Positions 25,163 through 34,599 are shown, numbered from the stretch's first letter. The stretch: 64,000 nucleotides of DNA from Aeromicrobium ginsengisoli (GCF_004134905.2 NZ_SDPQ02000001.1:496001-560000), one strand, 5' to 3'. Translations and numbers: made by a program. Notes: a model not told the origin generated them from the sequence alone.

Positions 25163-26023
25163 TTATCGGCCGAGATTGACCTGTTGCGGGTTCCCACATG
25201 CGGCGAACGCCGTCAGGCTGAGGACCGCCGGCTCGAAGGGCGGGACGACGCTGCGCGACACGAGGGCGAGGAACGCGAGCATGGCGTCGGCGGTCTCCGC
25301 CGTGATCTGGTTCCAGACCTCGTCGCGGACCGCGATGCTGGACATCCAGATCGAGAACCTGGCGATGTCCTTGTCGTCGACCCGCTCCCCTGCCAGGCCG
25401 CGGTCGAGGATCGGCTGCACCTGCTGCATCCCGGCCGCGGCCAGGTCACTGTCAGGCGTATGGGCGATCAGCGGGACGACATCACGCAGGACCTCGTCGG
25501 CCGCGCGTTCCATCCACGCCCGCCGTGGGTCCTGCACGGCGGCGAACCGGTCGACCAGCGCCTGGCGGTCAGGCAGGATCTGCTGTCCGGCGGCGATCGC
25601 CTGCACGACCGCGAGGTGGTGGTCGGAAGTCTCGTACGCGACGCCGTCGGCCGGGAATCCCGGCTCGTCCGACCAATAGCGCTCGCCGTCGGCGCGCGCG
25701 GCGACGATCACGGCGATCGGCGGCAGTTGTCGCTCGATCGCGGCGAGCAGGTCACGGGCGGTCTCCTGCTGCTGCGTCACGGCGATGAGGATCGCCCCTT
25801 CGGCGCCCTGCTTGGAGAGGTGGCCGACGACGATGGTGGCGAGGTCCTCGACGTGATCGGGCGCCGGGATGTCGACCCGCATGCGAAAGCCGAACCGGCG
25901 GCGTGGCCCACGGGTCGCCACGGCGATGAGCGACTCCTGCGGCCAGAAGCCGAAGAGCGTCGGCAAGGTGTTGAGCAGGTCAGGGATGTCGTGGGCCGTG
26001 TAGACCGAGGGCGTCTGCGTCAT
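25163..26023 (-). CDS. DUF4192 protein, apparently truncated by the island
   Basis: 286 aa from ATG 26023. It matches the DUF4192 family of actinobacteria (DIPDLLNTLPTLFGFWPQESLIAVATRGPRRRFGFRMRVDIP at the N-terminus; unknown function). Family members usually continue after the LLAFAA(W) motif with a conserved GDGALA..ALDRAL..DPGYSMA tail. Here the protein reads VLSLTAFAACGNPQQVNLGR and stops, 8 bp before the serine integrase start. I infer that the integrase's target lies in this gene and that the missing tail is at the far left end of the island. The expected tail sequence is from memory. Divergent from dinB with 124 bp between. Confidence 0.75.
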   Translation of the reverse strand: MTQTPSVYTAHDIPDLLNTLPTLFGFWPQESLIAVATRGPRRRFGFRMRVDIPAPDHVEDLATIVVGHLSKQGAEGAILIAVTQQQETARDLLAAIERQLPPIAVIVAARADGERYWSDEPGFPADGVAYETSDHHLAVVQAIAAGQQILPDRQALVDRFAAVQDPRRAWMERAADEVLRDVVPLIAHTPDSDLAAAGMQQVQPILDRGLAGERVDDKDIARFSIWMSSIAVRDEVWNQITAETADAMLAFLALVSRSVVPPFEPAVLSLTAFAACGNPQQVNLGR

Positions 26024-26147
26024 GACTCCACGCTGCTGGTGGAGAGACCTCAGGTCAGCCCCGGCAACGAGGGGCTGTGGATCACCGAGAGGCCGACCTC
26101 GGCATGTGCATGAAGGATGTGTCCGGACCGCGCGAGAGACTGGGCGC

Positions 26148-27452
26148 ATGCGGTCCACGGCGTCGATCATGCACCTGGACCTCGACGCGTTCTTCGCGTC
26201 CGTCGAGCAGCGCGACAAGCCCTCGTTGCGTGGCCGGCCGGTCATCGTCGGCGGCATCGGTCCGCGCGGCGTCGTCGCAACGGCGTCCTACGAAGCCCGG
26301 GTGCACGGCGTCCGATCGGCCATGCGTACGGCCGAGGCCAGGGCGCGCTGCCCGCACGCGGCATTCCTCGGCGGCCGGTTCGACGCCTATCGAGAGGCCA
26401 GCCGGATCGTGATGGAACGGCTGCGTGAGGAGACCGAGGTCATCGAGCCGTTGTCGCTCGACGAGGCCTTCGTCGACCTGGGGGCGGGTCCGACGTTCGA
26501 TCCTGACCGCGTCGAGGACATCGTCGCCGCCATCCGCGCCGACATCGCCAACCTGACGGGAGGTCTCACCGCGTCGGTCGGCGTGGCGTCGTCCAAGCTC
26601 ATGGCCAAGATCGCCAGCGAGATCAACAAGCCCGACGGCGTGTTCGTCGTCGAGCCCGGCACCGAGGCCGACGTGCTCGGCCCCATGCAGGCCACCGTGA
26701 TCCCTGGAGTCGGCCCGGCAACCGCCGAGCGCCTCCGCCGCGTCGGCATCCTCACGGTCGAGGACCTGCGCTCCCCCAGCGAGGACGAGCTCGTACGCCT
26801 GCTCGGTCAGTCGTCCGGGCGATCGCTGCACCGCATGGCGAGGGCAGACGACGACCGACCCGTCATGGCGTCGCGCGAGACCAAGTCGGTCAGCGTCGAG
26901 GACACGTTCGAGCAGGACATCTCCGACCGGGTCCAGCTCGAGGCGATCATCGAGCGCATGGCCCGCTCGGTCTCCGGCCGGCTCCGCAAGAACGGACTGT
27001 CGGGTCGCACCGTGACGCTCAAGATGCGTCACCACGACTTCGAGACGCACACCCGCTCGACGACGCTGTCCAATCCCACCGACAATGCGCGCATCCTCGC
27101 CACAACCGCTCGAGGACTGCTGGCCGGCGAGGACATCAGCAACGGGCTGCGGCTGTTGGGGGTCGGCGTCAGCGGGCTCGCCGACTGGGTGCAGGACGAC
27201 CTGTTCGCCACCGACGAGGACGACGACGTCGAGGACGAGGTCGTCGAGGAGACCGTGACCCGCCCCACCCGGTGGTATCCGGGCATGGACGTGCACCACG
27301 ACGACCACGGCGACGGCTGGGTGTGGGGCTCAGGACTCGGGCGCGTCACGGTGCGCTTCGAGACCCGCTGGACCCCACCCGGGCCGGTCCACACGTTCCT
27401 GGCGGACGACCCGGCACTCGGCGCAGGGCACACCGGTACGTTCGACGCATGA
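26148..27452 (+). CDS. dinB: DNA polymerase IV (Y-family)
   Basis: 434 aa from ATG 26148; the frame is open further upstream but the protein proper begins at MRSTASIMHLDLDAFFASVEQ. It carries Y-family signatures: DLDAFFASVE (metal-binding Asp), steric-gate Phe region, YEARxxGVRSAM, LSLDEAFVD and the helix-hairpin-helix PGVGPATAERLRRVGI; little-finger domain at 260-350. The last 80 residues include an acidic linker (DEDDDVEDEVVEE) and the C-terminal extension common in actinobacterial DinB. Error-prone translesion synthesis past DNA damage. Its stop overlaps the next gene start (ATGA), so it is cotranslated with the S9 peptidase. Confidence 0.9.
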   Translation: MRSTASIMHLDLDAFFASVEQRDKPSLRGRPVIVGGIGPRGVVATASYEARVHGVRSAMRTAEARARCPHAAFLGGRFDAYREASRIVMERLREETEVIEPLSLDEAFVDLGAGPTFDPDRVEDIVAAIRADIANLTGGLTASVGVASSKLMAKIASEINKPDGVFVVEPGTEADVLGPMQATVIPGVGPATAERLRRVGILTVEDLRSPSEDELVRLLGQSSGRSLHRMARADDDRPVMASRETKSVSVEDTFEQDISDRVQLEAIIERMARSVSGRLRKNGLSGRTVTLKMRHHDFETHTRSTTLSNPTDNARILATTARGLLAGEDISNGLRLLGVGVSGLADWVQDDLFATDEDDDVEDEVVEETVTRPTRWYPGMDVHHDDHGDGWVWGSGLGRVTVRFETRWTPPGPVHTFLADDPALGAGHTGTFDA

Positions 27453-29548
27453 ACGAGCCACCAGTTGCCGAGCGCCGTCCGATCACTCGCAGTCACCACG
27501 GCGACGACTTCGTCGACGACTACGAGTGGATGCGCGACAAGGAGGACCCGGCGACGCTGGCCTACCTCGAGGCCGAGAACGCGCACACCGACGCTGCCAC
27601 GGCTCACCTCGAGCCGCTGCGCCAGCAGATCTTCGACGAGATCAAGGCACGGACGCTCGAGACCGACCTGTCCGTCCCCGTCCGCCGCGGGGCATGGTGG
27701 TACTACGCCCGCACGGTCGAGGGCCAGCAGTACGCGATCCGCTGCCGGTGCCCCATCGACGACGCCGACGACTGGAACCCGCCCGTGCTCGAGGCCGGCG
27801 CCGAGGTCCCCGGCGAGGAGATCCTGCTGGACTCCAACGTCGAGGCCGAGGGCCACGAGTTCTTCTCGCTCGGCGCGTTCAGCGTCAGCGACGACGAGAG
27901 CCTCCTGGCCTGGTCCGTCGACACCCAGGGCGACGAGCGCTACACGATCCGCGTCAAGGACCTGCGCACCGGCGAGGTGCTGCCCGACGAGATCCCCGCG
28001 ACCAGCGGTGGAGCGACCTGGGCCGTCGGCGGGACCCACCTCTTCTACACAACGGTCGACGAGGCGTGGCGCCCGCACCGCGTGTGGCGACACGAGCTCG
28101 GCTCGACAGTCGACGACGTCCTGGTGCTCGAGGAGCCCGACGAGCGCTACTTCATCGGTGTCGGTCGCACCCAGTCGGAGCGGTTCCTGGTCATCGGACT
28201 GTCGTCCAAGGTGACGAGCGAGGTCAGGGTGCTCGAGGCCGACGACCCCGAAGGCGAGTTCCGCGTCGTGCTCCCCCGCCGTGACGGCGTCGAGTACTCC
28301 CTCGAGCACGCCGTCATCGGCGGCGAGGACCACTTCCTCGTGCTGCACAACGACGGCGCGCTCAACTTCGAGCTCGCAGCCGTACGCGTCGCCGATCCGA
28401 GCGAGCGTACGGTCATCATCCCGGGCAGCGAATCGACCCGGCTCGAGGACGTCGACGTGTTCGCGCAGCAGATCGTGGTGTCCTACCGCCGCGACGCGTT
28501 GTCCCGCATCGGCATCATGCCGCTGGGCGCTGACGGCGTCGGCGAGCTCACCGAGATCGACTTCGGCGAAGAGCTGTTCACCAGCGGCGTCGGAGCCAAC
28601 GCCGAGTGGGACCAGCCGCTGATCCGTGTCGGTGTCGGGTCCTTCATCACGCCCGCATCGATCTACGACTACGTCGTCGAGACCGGCGAGCTGATCCTGC
28701 GCAAGCAGGCTCCGGTGCTCGGCGGCTACGACCCCGAGGAGTACGAGCAGCACCGCACCTGGGCCATCGCCGATGACGGCGTGCGCGTCCCGGTCTCGGT
28801 CGTCTGCCGCAAGGACACGCCGCGCGACGGCACCGCCCCTGCACTGATCTACGGCTACGGCGCCTACGAGGCCAGCATGGATCCGGGCTTCTCGGTCATG
28901 CGCCTGTCGCTGCTCGACCGCGGCTTCGTCTTCGCGATCGCCCACGTGCGCGGCGGCGGCGAGCTCGGCCGGCACTGGTACGACGACGGCAAGATGCTGC
29001 ACAAGCGCAACACGTTCACCGACTTCGTCGCCAGCGCCCGGCACCTCGTCGCCGAGGGCTGGACCTCGACGGACCGCCTGATCGCCGAAGGCGGGAGCGC
29101 CGGCGGCCTCCTGATGGGCGCCGTCGCCAATCTCGCGCCCGACGCGTTCGCCGGCATCGTGGCGAGCGTGCCGTTCGTCGACGCGCTCACGACGATCCTC
29201 GATCCGAGCCTGCCGCTCACGGTCATCGAGTGGGACGAGTGGGGCAACCCGCTCGAGGATGCCGACGTCTACGCCTACATGAAGTCCTACTCGCCCTACG
29301 AGAACGTCGGCGCACATCCCTATCCCGCGATCCTCGCCGTCACGAGCCTTCACGACACCCGGGTCATGTACGTCGAGCCGGCCAAGTGGGTCGCCCGGCT
29401 GCGAGCGACGGCGACCGGTGATGCGCCGATCCTGCTCAAGACCGAGATGCACGCGGGCCACGGCGGCGTCAGCGGTCGATACGCGTCATGGAAGGAACGC
29501 GCGTGGGAGCTCGCCTGGATCATCGACCGGGTGAAATTCGCTGGTTGA
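27449..29548 (+). CDS. ptrB: Prolyl oligopeptidase family serine peptidase (oligopeptidase B-like)
   Basis: 699 aa from ATG 27449, overlapping the dinB stop. The N-terminal beta-propeller (about 30-410) starts with the family pattern DDYEWMRDKEDPATLAYLEAEN. The C-terminal alpha/beta hydrolase carries GGSAGGLLMGAV (nucleophile Ser), Asp in TSLHDTRVMY and His in MHAGHGGVSGR. Length and layout fit S9A oligopeptidase B, which cuts short peptides after basic residues in the cytoplasm; no signal peptide is seen. Coupling to dinB is a chance of gene packing as far as the sequence shows. A short hairpin follows the stop. Confidence 0.88.
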   Translation: MNEPPVAERRPITRSHHGDDFVDDYEWMRDKEDPATLAYLEAENAHTDAATAHLEPLRQQIFDEIKARTLETDLSVPVRRGAWWYYARTVEGQQYAIRCRCPIDDADDWNPPVLEAGAEVPGEEILLDSNVEAEGHEFFSLGAFSVSDDESLLAWSVDTQGDERYTIRVKDLRTGEVLPDEIPATSGGATWAVGGTHLFYTTVDEAWRPHRVWRHELGSTVDDVLVLEEPDERYFIGVGRTQSERFLVIGLSSKVTSEVRVLEADDPEGEFRVVLPRRDGVEYSLEHAVIGGEDHFLVLHNDGALNFELAAVRVADPSERTVIIPGSESTRLEDVDVFAQQIVVSYRRDALSRIGIMPLGADGVGELTEIDFGEELFTSGVGANAEWDQPLIRVGVGSFITPASIYDYVVETGELILRKQAPVLGGYDPEEYEQHRTWAIADDGVRVPVSVVCRKDTPRDGTAPALIYGYGAYEASMDPGFSVMRLSLLDRGFVFAIAHVRGGGELGRHWYDDGKMLHKRNTFTDFVASARHLVAEGWTSTDRLIAEGGSAGGLLMGAVANLAPDAFAGIVASVPFVDALTTILDPSLPLTVIEWDEWGNPLEDADVYAYMKSYSPYENVGAHPYPAILAVTSLHDTRVMYVEPAKWVARLRATATGDAPILLKTEMHAGHGGVSGRYASWKERAWELAWIIDRVKFAG

Positions 29549-29566
29549 GTGAGCTTTTCGGCTCAC
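29549..29566 (+). terminator. Small hairpin after the dinB-ptrB operon
   Basis: GTGAGC (29549-29554), TTTTCG loop, GCTCAC (29561-29566), directly behind the stop; a second GC-rich hairpin-like stretch (GGCGCCTTCGGCGC) follows at about 29582. Confidence 0.4.
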
Positions 29567-29772
29567 GAGGTTTCGTCATCTGGCGCCTTCGGCGCGATCG
29601 CGCCCCCTACTCGCAGAGCTCGTGCGGGGACCCCCAAACCTGCCTCGACGCTCCTCGCTGCGCTCGTCGGTCCCACCGCATTAGCACGGCACTCCTAAGA
29701 AGCCACTGAGAGCGGAATCCTTGGGGTACCGAAAGCGTTCTGATCAGTACAGACACTGATGGGAGGCGCACG

Positions 29773-30720
29773 GTGAGCGCACGAAATGGGAACACCAACA
29801 TCGAGGGCAAGGACAGCGTCGGCATGTACCTTGCCGAGATTGCCCGCACTCCCCTGCTCGACGCCGAGCGCGAGGTCGAGCTGAGCAAGACCGTGGAGGC
29901 GGGCCTGCTCGCCCGACACCTCCTCGAGGAGGGCCGCGTGGGCCGTCGCAAGGGCGGCGCGCCGAAGTACGCGACCGAGGAAGAGCTGCAGTGGCTCGCC
30001 GATGAGGGCGACCGGGCTGTCCAGGAGTTCATCCAGGCCAACCTGCGGCTCGTCGTCTCGATCGCCCGCAAGTACGGGCGCTCGGCGATGCCGATGCTCG
30101 ACCTGGTCCAGGAGGGCAACACCGGCCTGATCCGCGCCGTCGAGAAGTTCGACTACGCCAAGGGGTTCAAGTTCTCGACGTACGCCACGTGGTGGGTACG
30201 CCAGGCGATCACCCGCGGCATCGCGCAGCAGGCCCGCGTCGTACGCCTTCCGGTGCACGTGGTCGAGGAGCTCAACCAGGTGACGGCCGCGCGCCGCAAC
30301 CTGGAGCGTCAGCTCGGCTACGACCCGGAGCCGCAGGAGATCGCGCTGGAGCTCGGCATGGACGTGGACCGCGTCATCGACCTGATGTCGTGGGGACGTG
30401 ACCACGTCAGCCTCGACTCCCCGGTCGACGAGGACGGCGACACGTCGCTGGGCGACCTGATCGCCCGCGAGACGCAGCCCGGACCCGACTTCGCGGTGCT
30501 CGACGACGAGTCGCGGCACCTGATCTCGACGCTGGTCGATCACCTCGGCGAGCGTGAGGCGGACATCGTCCGAGCGCGCTACGGCCTGCTCGACGGACGC
30601 CAGCAGAAGCTGGCCGACATCGGCAAGCGGCACGGCATCTCCGCCGAGCGCGTCCGCCAGCTCGAACGCGAGGCGCTGGCGACACTGCGGCGCATCGCCG
30701 ACCCGGACCTCGCCGCCTAG
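29773..30720 (+). CDS. RNA polymerase sigma factor, group 2 (SigB/HrdD type)
   Basis: 315 aa, GTG 29773 with GGGAGG seven bases upstream. Regions in order: 1.2 (DSVGMYLAEIARTPLLDAEREVELSK), 2 (LRLVVSIARKYG ... LDLVQEGNTGLIRAVEKFDYAKGFKFSTYATWWVRQAI), 3 (QARVVRLPVHVVEELNQVTAARRNLERQLG) and 4 (LGEREADIVRARYGL ... ISAERVRQLEREAL). It lacks the long region 1.1 extension of the primary sigma factor, so it is a group 2, non-essential type that recognises promoters like those of the housekeeping factor under stress. Its TAG stop shares the palindrome CTAG with the coaE stop on the other strand. Confidence 0.88.
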   Translation: MSARNGNTNIEGKDSVGMYLAEIARTPLLDAEREVELSKTVEAGLLARHLLEEGRVGRRKGGAPKYATEEELQWLADEGDRAVQEFIQANLRLVVSIARKYGRSAMPMLDLVQEGNTGLIRAVEKFDYAKGFKFSTYATWWVRQAITRGIAQQARVVRLPVHVVEELNQVTAARRNLERQLGYDPEPQEIALELGMDVDRVIDLMSWGRDHVSLDSPVDEDGDTSLGDLIARETQPGPDFAVLDDESRHLISTLVDHLGEREADIVRARYGLLDGRQQKLADIGKRHGISAERVRQLEREALATLRRIADPDLAA

Positions 30721-31319
30721 GCGGAGTCCACCCTGGACACGAGCTCGTCCCACGTGCCCCCGACGATACGGGCGAGCTCGTCCAACGGACCGGTGTTGTC
30801 GATCACCAGATCGGCGGCACCGGTCCTTTGTTGTCTCGACGCCTGCGCAGCGATCCGGGCGCGCGCCTCGTCCTCCGACATGCCGCGTGACTCGACCAGC
30901 CGGGCGACCTGGACGTCCTCGGGCACATCGACGACAACGACGACGTCGCAGTGCTTGGCGGCACCCATCTCGACGAGCAATGGGTTGTCGTGCACGACGA
31001 TGTCGTCCGCCCCCGCGGCAGCCTCACGCGCGGCGGCGAGCTGCCAGATCGCCGGGTGCGTGATGCCGTTGAGGTCGGCCAGTGCCGCCGGGTCGGCGAA
31101 CACGATCTCCGCGAGGGCCGGGCGGTCGAGACTGCCATCGGCCGCGATGACGCCGGGGCCGAACCGCTGCGCTATCGCCTCGAGGCCCGGGCTGCCAGGC
31201 TCGACGGCCTCACGCGCGAGCAGGTCGTAGTCGATGACGACCGCGCCATGGGCAGCCAAGAGGGCGCTGACGCTGCTCTTGCCGGAGCCGATTCCGCCGG
31301 TGAGTCCGACCCTCAGCAC
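30717..31319 (-). CDS. coaE: Dephospho-CoA kinase
   Basis: 200 aa, normal length. Walker A loop GLTGGIGSGKSSV at the N-terminus, DYDLLAREAVEPGSPGL (the conserved D-D-LAR region), and the lid HNPLLVEMGAAKHCDVVVVVDVP ... RLVESRGMSEDEARARIAAQ. It phosphorylates the 3'-hydroxyl of dephospho-CoA, the last step of CoA synthesis. In actinobacteria it usually lies beside rpsA and polA, both within about 15 kb here. Convergent with the sigma factor gene, sharing the stop palindrome. Confidence 0.92.
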   Translation of the reverse strand: MLRVGLTGGIGSGKSSVSALLAAHGAVVIDYDLLAREAVEPGSPGLEAIAQRFGPGVIAADGSLDRPALAEIVFADPAALADLNGITHPAIWQLAAAREAAAGADDIVVHDNPLLVEMGAAKHCDVVVVVDVPEDVQVARLVESRGMSEDEARARIAAQASRQQRTGAADLVIDNTGPLDELARIVGGTWDELVSRVDSA

Positions 31320-31325
31320 GTGCGC

Positions 31326-32156
31326 CTAGCCTGCGGCGTTGCCGAAGGTCGTGACGTGCACGTGGTCCATGTGATTGGCCGTGGGACTGCCACGGTCGGA
31401 CATGCTGCGCCAGGCGCCTGACGTGGCAGGGCGCCAGATGTGCTGGTGCCAGATGATGTACTCGATGCCGAGCTCGGCGCGGTGCTCCTGGAGGAACGCC
31501 GCGACGTCGTAGCCGATGGGGTTGCCGGTGCCGACCATGATGTCGATGGCCTGGCCGGTGGCGTGCTCACCGCGGCCGGAGACGCCGCCGTAGCGGACGA
31601 TCGACGGGAACTTGGCGCAGACGGCCCGATGGACCTTGATCGTGTCGGGCTGGAGGCCGCGCTCCGAGCTGGAGCCGGAGGCGCACGGCGAGGTGCCGAG
31701 CGGCATCTCCTTGGCGAGGCTCTTGGCCTCGACCCAGCGCGGCAGGCCCTTGTGGATGATCTGGGCCCAGTCGCCCTTGGTGACGCCGGTGATCTCTACG
31801 GTCTCGCCGGAGGCGACCTTGGCGAGCACAGGCGACGAGCCCTTGGCCGCCGCGTGGACGTCGACGCCCTTCACGGCGTAGCGGACGCCGGTGACCTTGG
31901 CCTCGGCCGCGGCCTCGTTGGTCAGCGGGGCGCGCTCGGCGCTGCGGCTGATGTCGGTGGACTTCTGCGACGAGGACACCGCGAAGAGGTCCTGCTTGGG
32001 CTGCGCAGCTGCCTCTGTGGGCGCCGCCCCCTCGTGTGACACCACGAGAGCGCCGGCCGCAGCAAGGCTGAGCAGGCCGGCGGTGGGGAGGATCGCGCGG
32101 GACATGTGCAGGCGACGCGGCGCCTTGCGAGCATGCCGGTGGCGAAGATCTGCCAC
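31326..32156 (-). CDS. Secreted SH3-domain protein with peptidase-like C-terminus
   Basis: 276 aa. GTG 32156 is chosen: AGGTGG lies seven bases upstream and it gives a basic n-region (RHRHARKAPRRLHMSR) before the hydrophobic signal (TAGLLSLAAAGALVV); a shorter start at ATG 32105 is possible. Residues about 85-150 are a bacterial SH3 domain (YAVKGVDVHAAAKGSSPVLAKVASGETVEITGVTKGDWAQIIHKG). The C-terminal 120 residues (SIVRYGGVSGRGEHATGQAIDIMV ... WHQHIWRP ... MDHVHVTTFG) have the GxAxD and HxH spacing of the ARB-07466-like/M15-type domain, so a cell-wall binding or peptidase role is likely. It starts 6 bp upstream of coaE and may be cotranscribed. Confidence 0.75.
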   Translation of the reverse strand: MADLRHRHARKAPRRLHMSRAILPTAGLLSLAAAGALVVSHEGAAPTEAAAQPKQDLFAVSSSQKSTDISRSAERAPLTNEAAAEAKVTGVRYAVKGVDVHAAAKGSSPVLAKVASGETVEITGVTKGDWAQIIHKGLPRWVEAKSLAKEMPLGTSPCASGSSSERGLQPDTIKVHRAVCAKFPSIVRYGGVSGRGEHATGQAIDIMVGTGNPIGYDVAAFLQEHRAELGIEYIIWHQHIWRPATSGAWRSMSDRGSPTANHMDHVHVTTFGNAAG

Positions 32157-32292
32157 GGATGGACCACCTAGTGCGTAGACGAAAGTCTGACTCAGCGTTC
32201 GAGTGAAGCATACTTTGTGCGTCGGTTCACATCGGATGCGCACATCCCCGCTGACCGGCGTGACCGATGTCTCACGATGTGGAAGGTTCAGG

Positions 32293-33603
32293 GTGCCCGA
32301 CGTCCTCACTGCGGTCGACAGCGAATCCGCGCAACGCAGGGTCGCCGGCGCGCTGGGAGCCCGCGGCATCGGCGATGGCGACCGGGTCGTGCTCGCCGTT
32401 CCGGGCTCGGCGGACTACGTCAGCGTGGTTCTCGGTGCGGCCCGCTCCGGTGTCGTCCCGGTCCCCCTCGACCCCAGGCTGACGTCGTACGAGCGTGACG
32501 CGATCATCCGCGATGTCGAGCCGGCACTGGTCATCGACGACGCGGCCGCTCTCACGACGCTGTTCAGCGGTGACGCCATCGAGCTCGACGACTGGCCACG
32601 CTGCCGGCCGATGCACTTCACGTCCGGCACGACCGGCCGGCCGAAGGGCGTGTGGTCCGGGCTGCTGTCGGCCGAGCACGCCGCCGCGCTCGTCGCGGAG
32701 GAACGCGAGCTCTGGGGATTTGCGTCGGACGACCTCGACCTCGTGGTGTCGCCGATCTACCACTCCGCGCCGCTGCGATTTGCGATGGGAACGCTGCTGG
32801 CCGGAGGTGCCATCTCGGTCCTGCCCGCGTTCGACCCCGAGGCGTTCGTCGACGCGGTGCACGATCTGCACCCGACATCGATGTTCTGCGTGCCGGCGCA
32901 CCTCCAGAGGCTGTTCGCCTGGCTCGACGAGCACGATGCCTCGCTCGACGCGTCGTCCTTCCGCCTCGTCGCCCATGCCGGCGCGCCGTGTCCCGAGCCC
33001 GTGCGTCGCCGAGCACACGAGACGTTCGGCGCCGACGTGGTCTGGGAGTTCTACGGCTCGACGGAGGGCCAGTTCACGGCGTGCCCGGCTCCGGAGTGGA
33101 TCGCTCGCCCCGGTACGGTCGGCCGCGCGCGGCCCGGCCGGGTCGTCGCCGCTGACGGCGACGGCCAACTGTGGTGCACCGTGCCCGAATGGGCCCGATT
33201 CACGTACTGGAATGCTGCGGACAAGACGCGTGCGGTGTGGCGGGAGACGCCGGACGGACCTGCCTTCACCGTCGGGGACCTCGGCCGGGTCGAGGACGGC
33301 TACGTCTACCTCGACTCCCGGCGTGAGGACCTCATCATCAGCGGCGGTGTCAATGTCTATCCCGCCGAGGTGGAAGCAGCCCTGGCGGACGCCGACGGGC
33401 TGGTCGACCTCGCCGTGTTCGGCCGCCAGGACGCCGCGTGGGGCCAACGCGTGTGCGCCGCGTATGTCGGCGACGTCGACGAAGAGGCGTTGCGGGCTCT
33501 TGCAGCCGAACGGCTCACTCCGCCGAAGCGGCCCAAGACGTACGAGAAGGTCGCGTCACTGCCGCGCACTGCGACTGGCAAGGTCCGCCGTACTGAGCTC
33601 TGA
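32293..33603 (+). CDS. AMP-forming acyl-CoA ligase
   Basis: 436 aa from GTG 32293 (GGAAGG upstream). ANL-superfamily motifs: A3 FTSGTTGRPKGVW, A5 YGSTEGQ, A7/A8 GDLGRVEDGYVYLDSRREDLIISGGVNVYPAEVEAAL and A10 with the catalytic Lys in PRTATGKVRRTEL. It adenylates a carboxylic acid and transfers it to CoA; the short length (about 100 residues less than average at the N-terminus) leaves the acyl substrate open. Divergent from the SH3 protein gene. Its 3' end overlaps the convergent PAP2 gene by 48 bp. Confidence 0.85.
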   Translation: MPDVLTAVDSESAQRRVAGALGARGIGDGDRVVLAVPGSADYVSVVLGAARSGVVPVPLDPRLTSYERDAIIRDVEPALVIDDAAALTTLFSGDAIELDDWPRCRPMHFTSGTTGRPKGVWSGLLSAEHAAALVAEERELWGFASDDLDLVVSPIYHSAPLRFAMGTLLAGGAISVLPAFDPEAFVDAVHDLHPTSMFCVPAHLQRLFAWLDEHDASLDASSFRLVAHAGAPCPEPVRRRAHETFGADVVWEFYGSTEGQFTACPAPEWIARPGTVGRARPGRVVAADGDGQLWCTVPEWARFTYWNAADKTRAVWRETPDGPAFTVGDLGRVEDGYVYLDSRREDLIISGGVNVYPAEVEAALADADGLVDLAVFGRQDAAWGQRVCAAYVGDVDEEALRALAAERLTPPKRPKTYEKVASLPRTATGKVRRTEL

Positions 33604-34599
33604 GACCTCGGGCTCGGCCACCTGATCGGGCGCCGCGAACTTCTCACCGACCCACGCCCCGACGAACCCGAGCAGCAGCCCGGCGAGGACGTCGGAGACG
33701 TAGTGCCAGCCGAAGTAGACCGTGGCCGTCATCGTGATGGCAAGGAACGCCCGCAGGCCCCAGACGATCGAGCGATGCAGGCCGGCTCGCTGCGCGACGA
33801 GGCAGGCCGTCGTCGCGATCGCGACGTGCAGTGAAGCGAAGGCGGCGATGTTCTGAACGGTGTTGGTGTGCGCAGGGTCGGCGAGGACCTGGAGGCGCTC
33901 GGTCCACATCGACTGCTGCAGCACCGTGGTGGAGGTCTCGGAGAGGCCGGCGAAGTCGCCCGGCCGGTCGTAGATCGGCCCGAGCGTCGGCAGCGCGAAG
34001 TTGAGCGCGACCCCGATGACCCAGTCGACCGACACTGCGGTGACCCACCACGAGCTGATGCGGTCGCGGCGCGCCCAGACCAGCGCGATGGCCAGCGATG
34101 CCGGCAGCGCCACGATCCAGACGATGTAGAAGAACGACAGCACGTGCGCCGCGACGGTCGTGCCGAGCAGGTCGTGCAGCACCACGGCAGGCTCGCGGCC
34201 GCCGAACATCGCGCGATCGATGCGGGACAGGTCGCGGTCGTAGAGCTGGTGGTTGGCGAACGGCACGAAGCCCTTGAGGTTGCGCACGGACGCGTAGGTC
34301 ACGTACCACCCGATGAGGCCGATGACCATGAACCGCAGGTTGGCGGCCGGCCAGCGCTCGCGCCACACCTCGACGACGGCGCCGCGAACCGCGTGCCACG
34401 ACCTGACCCGGATGACGGCCCTGGGGATGACGTCGAGCACGAGGGCCAGCAGGACGATCAGCGGCAGCAGGACGAAGGTCGGCCCGACCGAACCGTCAGG
34501 GTCGTGGAACCCGAGGCCCAGGGACTGCGCCATCACGAGAGCTGCGACGAGAGTCGCCACGGCGAGGGCGGAGCTGAACTCCAAACCGGATCTGCGCAC
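33556..34599 (-). CDS. PAP2-family membrane phosphatase (inositolphosphotransferase-like)
   Basis: 347 aa from GTG 34599. At least six hydrophobic segments. The PAP2/LPT motifs are visible: the Arg-containing loop (TLGPIYDRPGDFAG), FASLHVAIATTACLV (middle SxxH) and TVYFGWHYVSDVLAGLLLG (HxxxD). The last His/Asp pair is typical of lipid phosphatases. The long region RYxRDLSRIDRAMFGG suggests the inositolphosphotransferase Aur1/Ipt1-like subgroup of actinobacterial membrane proteins, though this is tentative. The C-terminus overlaps the acyl-CoA ligase gene on the other strand by 48 bp. Confidence 0.78.
   Translation of the reverse strand: MRRSGLEFSSALAVATLVAALVMAQSLGLGFHDPDGSVGPTFVLLPLIVLLALVLDVIPRAVIRVRSWHAVRGAVVEVWRERWPAANLRFMVIGLIGWYVTYASVRNLKGFVPFANHQLYDRDLSRIDRAMFGGREPAVVLHDLLGTTVAAHVLSFFYIVWIVALPASLAIALVWARRDRISSWWVTAVSVDWVIGVALNFALPTLGPIYDRPGDFAGLSETSTTVLQQSMWTERLQVLADPAHTNTVQNIAAFASLHVAIATTACLVAQRAGLHRSIVWGLRAFLAITMTATVYFGWHYVSDVLAGLLLGFVGAWVGEKFAAPDQVAEPEVSELSTADLASRSARQ

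Noticed and set aside
27029..29461. 810-codon open frame on the minus strand
   Set aside because: Antisense of the prolyl oligopeptidase and dinB genes; low-complexity composition and no start signal.
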